Notes under the pieces: generated by a model | What the model was told of the DNA's origin: nothing | What the model saw: the letters and a program-made list of their open reading frames with translations, nothing else | The model's database searches: none | NCBI GenBank assembly: GCA_944332375.1 | Contig: CALVJU010000082.1 | Location: 1 to 6,943, forward strand | DNA: 6,943 nucleotides | From: an uncultured Bacilli bacterium | Lineage (GTDB): Bacteria > Bacillota_I > Bacilli_A > RF39 > UBA660 | Direction of reading: 5' to 3' | Shown: positions 5,707 through 6,943 of the stretch, piece by piece | How positions within the stretch are numbered: position 1 is the stretch's first letter | Layout of the letters: the number at the start of each line of letters is the position of its first letter | Translations under genes and position numbers: made by a program

Positions 5707-5735
5707 TTGCTTTTTATGCAAAAATATAGTATATT
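5707..5735 (+). promoter_or_regulatory. Possible plus-strand promoter facing away from ZIP
   Basis: TTGCTT (5707-5712), a 17-bp spacer, then TATATT (5730-5735). The -10 overlaps the ZIP -10 on the other strand, so the two could not be occupied together. AT-rich context makes chance matches likely. Confidence 0.35.
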
Positions 5736-5756
5736 ATATATGTAAATGTTAGTCAG
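5728..5756 (-). promoter_or_regulatory. Sigma-A-like promoter of the ZIP gene
   Basis: On the minus strand: CTGACT (-35, 5751-5756), a 17-bp spacer, then TATACT (-10, 5728-5733). The predicted start near 5721 gives a leader of about 64 bases containing the hairpin at 5668-5693. It overlaps a plus-strand promoter-like pair at 5707-5735. Confidence 0.5.
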
Positions 5757-5834
5757 TTTCGTATGGCGTGAGTAATAAATTATTTCGATTAAAAATATTT
5801 TGAGAACTCTGTTAATATAATGGAGTTTTCTTTT
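5742..5834 (+). ncRNA. Possible short terminated transcript (non-coding RNA or leader)
   Basis: This stretch lies between a promoter-like pair (5707-5735) and a terminator-like hairpin (5802-5834) and has no sizeable reading frame (ATG GCG TGA is the only start with nearby stop). It would be about 90 bases. I recognise no riboswitch family in it. The existence of the transcript is inference. Confidence 0.25.
5802..5834 (+). terminator. Terminator-like hairpin
   Basis: GAGAACTC (5802-5809) pairs with GAGTTTTC (5823-5830) over 8 bp with one G-T wobble and a 13-base AT-rich loop, followed by TTTT (5831-5834). The T-run is short, so termination would be moderate. Confidence 0.45.
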
Positions 5835-5846
5835 GTTATAACAATA

Positions 5847-5873
5847 AAATGCATATTACTAGAATATGCATTT
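5847..5873. repeat. Perfect 11-bp inverted repeat
   Basis: AAATGCATATT (5847-5857) and AATATGCATTT (5863-5873) are exact reverse complements around ACTAG. Each arm contains the palindrome ATGCAT. No T-run follows on the plus strand, so it is not an obvious terminator. It lies just before a gene fragment and could be an operator, a recombination scar or a mobile-element end. Confidence 0.7.
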
Positions 5874-5888
5874 ACAGAATGATATTAA

Positions 5889-6140
5889 TTATTTATAGGT
5901 GCATATAAAATTGTTGCCTACGTTGTAGGTAATACTGTAGAATCTAAAATGGAACATCATTTTGGTTCATCTAATATTGATATATATGCCTGTACATACA
6001 ATCAACTAGTCTCTACAGCAAATAGAAGAATGCTTTCGTTGAGAAATCATTTAAAAGAAAGATATGATAATATGGAAACTGATGATATAGTTAGTAAAGT
6101 TTTAAAAGAACCTAGGCAATCAAAATTGGATATTGAATAA
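5889..6140 (+). pseudogene. C-terminal remnant of a larger protein (headless fragment)
   Basis: The frame is open from just after a TAA at 5886-5888 to the TAA at 6138-6140. The first ATG is at 5949, but coding-like sequence begins upstream: IGAYKIVAYVVGN precedes that ATG, and no ribosome site or in-frame start serves it. From the ATG it encodes 63 residues including IDIYACTYNQLVSTANRRM, LRNHLKERYD and a C-terminal VLKEPRQSKLDIE. The pattern of strand-x-V-G, hydrophilic helix, then I-x-I-Y-x-x-T-Y-x-x-L followed by a basic helix resembles the C-terminal ends of some large ATPase or nuclease proteins of phage-defence and restriction type. That comparison is from memory and weak. I read it as the 3' end of a gene whose front was deleted. 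A real small protein starting at 5949 is the less likely alternative. Confidence 0.6.
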
Positions 6141-6166
6141 TTATTGAGATTACAAGTAATAATTGT

Positions 6167-6195
6167 TTGATTTATTTAAAATAAAACGTTATAAT
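6167..6195 (+). promoter_or_regulatory. Sigma-A-like promoter of the candidate small RNA
   Basis: TTGATT (6167-6172, 4/6), an exact 17-bp spacer, then TATAAT (6190-6195, 6/6). The predicted start is near 6202. No reading frame with a ribosome site follows before the terminator at 6270-6294. Confidence 0.6.
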
Positions 6196-6201
6196 TAATA
6201 C

Positions 6202-6294
6202 ATCAAATACAAACGAACTTTTTACTAAAGTGTGCGTAACCCCTTTAGTAAACGCTCCAAATTGAATTTAACAGGATTTATAAGTCTGTTTTTT
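6202..6294 (+). ncRNA. Candidate small non-coding RNA of about 93 bases
   Basis: A self-contained unit: promoter (6167-6195), single-stranded 5' segment, strong hairpin, linker, then terminator hairpin with six T's. The internal hairpin pairs TTTACTAAAG (6221-6230) with CTTTAGTAAA (6243-6252) perfectly over 10 bp around the loop TGTGCGTAACCC. GCGT in that loop (6234-6237) can pair with ACGC (6252-6255) at the foot of the stem, so an H-type pseudoknot is conceivable, though only 3-4 bp. There is no ATG in the unit. It is convergent with the HD-domain gene, which rules out a simple riboswitch for that gene. I match it to no known RNA family; an end of a decayed mobile element is the alternative. 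Confidence 0.42.
6270..6294 (+). terminator. Intrinsic terminator of the candidate small RNA
   Basis: AACAGGATT (6270-6278) pairs with AAGTCTGTT (6282-6290) with one G-T wobble and one mismatch around a 3-base loop. Six T's (6289-6294) follow, two of them in the stem. It is modest in GC but typical in form. Confidence 0.55.
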
Positions 6295-6360
6295 ATTTGT
6301 CCACATAGTCAGTCTTGGAAAATATCATTCTAATATTTCTTTAAGCCTATACCACTTTGC

Positions 6361-6943
6361 TTACTTTACATTAACTTTTAAATATTCATTTAAATATCTT
6401 GTCCACTCAGGAACATTTTCTTCATCAAATAAATGATATAAAAATTCCACAATAATTTGGTGCCTTGATTTTGCTTCTTCCTTGCCAGATTCCGTCAACA
6501 TTAAACTTTTAAGCTTTAATATTTTTTCAAATATATGGCATACACTACTATTAGCACATATATTTCCTGTTTCTGTTTTCATAAGTTCATCAGTTGGAAA
6601 ATTATTTTTATCAAAAAATGGTTTATTATGGTTCATACAATAGGCATATTCTCTTAAAATACCATTAGCACCTAAAGCATCACACATATCAGCATCAGAT
6701 ACTATCTTACCTTCAAGAGTTGTCGGACAAAATCCCTTTAATCTTTTACTATAGCCAATATTACTGAGAGCAAGACATACTTGTTCTTGTGTGTTTTTAT
6801 CTACATTACAATCTTCCATAATCTTTTTCGTATTTGTTAAATTTTCAGCATTATTCATGCCAAATAATTTGTAATCATCAACGTCATGGAGTAATGCTAT
6901 CAAAGAAACAATATCTTTATTAGCATTTTCTTTTTCTGCAAAT
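6361..6943 (-). CDS. HD-domain phosphohydrolase, 5' end beyond the window
   Basis: The frame runs from TAA at 6363-6361 to the right edge without a stop, giving 193 visible codons. The first possible start (TTG at 6903) lies inside the conserved domain, so the true start is outside. Residue numbers count from the edge. The HD dyad is LLHDVDD (His19-Asp20), preceded by a helix NANKDIVS. The later metal-ligand Asp region is SDADMCDALGA (Asp83, Asp85), followed by GILREYAY. C-terminally, CHIFEKILKLKSLMLTESG and a helix with RHQIIVEFLYHLF close the fold. This order resembles the YedJ-like HD hydrolases, metal-dependent cytoplasmic phosphohydrolases whose substrate is generally unknown; the first conserved His should lie in the missing part. 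No clear terminator follows; GAAATAT/ATATTTT near 6318-6339 could form a weak one. Standing beside a gene remnant, it may be accessory, but it looks intact. Confidence 0.85.
   Translation of the reverse strand, partial: FAEKENANKDIVSLIALLHDVDDYKLFGMNNAENLTNTKKIMEDCNVDKNTQEQVCLALSNIGYSKRLKGFCPTTLEGKIVSDADMCDALGANGILREYAYCMNHNKPFFDKNNFPTDELMKTETGNICANSSVCHIFEKILKLKSLMLTESGKEEAKSRHQIIVEFLYHLFDEENVPEWTRYLNEYLKVNVK

Noticed and set aside
5742..5834. Known riboswitch or T-box in the leader-like segment
   Set aside because: I looked for purine, preQ1, SAM, ZTP, fluoride, manganese and T-box core sequences and saw none. No full gene follows to be regulated.
6221..6252. Hairpin as the terminal structure of an IS200/IS605-type element
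   Set aside because: There is no transposase or accessory gene in either direction and no partner end. The flanking promoter and terminator fit an RNA gene better.
6298..6306. TTGTCCACA, one mismatch from a DnaA box
   Set aside because: It is isolated. The only other copy (35-43) is inside a coding region, and there is no cluster, DUE or replication gene nearby.

Overview
The window is AT-rich DNA of a low-GC Gram-positive bacterium (Bacillota). A SpoIIM-family protein, strong AGGAGG/GAGGTG-type ribosome sites and sigma-A-like promoters point to a spore-forming or formerly spore-forming lineage. Erysipelotrichia/Coprobacillaceae is my guess from codon use and style, not proven. All genes read with the standard bacterial code, and nearly every one is a short transcription unit with its own promoter or terminator.

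Layout. Bases 1-701 hold the 3' part of an unrecognised, beta-propeller-like protein; its frame is open to the window edge. It ends at a bidirectional terminator shared with a convergent minus-strand pair: a 39-residue one-helix membrane protein followed by a Nudix hydrolase. Divergent from that pair is spoIIM (plus strand), then mnmA (tRNA 2-thiouridylase) behind its own promoter, then an unrecognised HTH-containing protein with a promoter and a terminator. Bases 4102-4733 are a very AT-rich stretch without a credible gene, except that its right end carries promoter-like elements for a 55-residue Asn/Lys-rich repeat protein. That small gene converges on a minus-strand ZIP-family metal transporter, whose leader contains a perfect hairpin next to the ribosome site.

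From about 5740 to the right edge the character changes to accessory or eroded DNA: a possible short terminated transcript, a perfect 11-bp inverted repeat, the headless C-terminal fragment of a larger protein (pseudogene), and a promoter-hairpin-terminator unit that looks like a small non-coding RNA gene. Last is a minus-strand HD-domain phosphohydrolase cut by the right edge.

The housekeeping core (Nudix, SpoIIM, MnmA, HTH protein, ZIP) looks ordinary. The most interesting signals are the candidate small RNA at about 6202-6294, the 55-residue repeat protein with forespore-sigma-like promoter motifs, the ZIP leader hairpin, and the gene remnant. I found no complete defence system, mobile element, CRISPR array, tRNA or rRNA.
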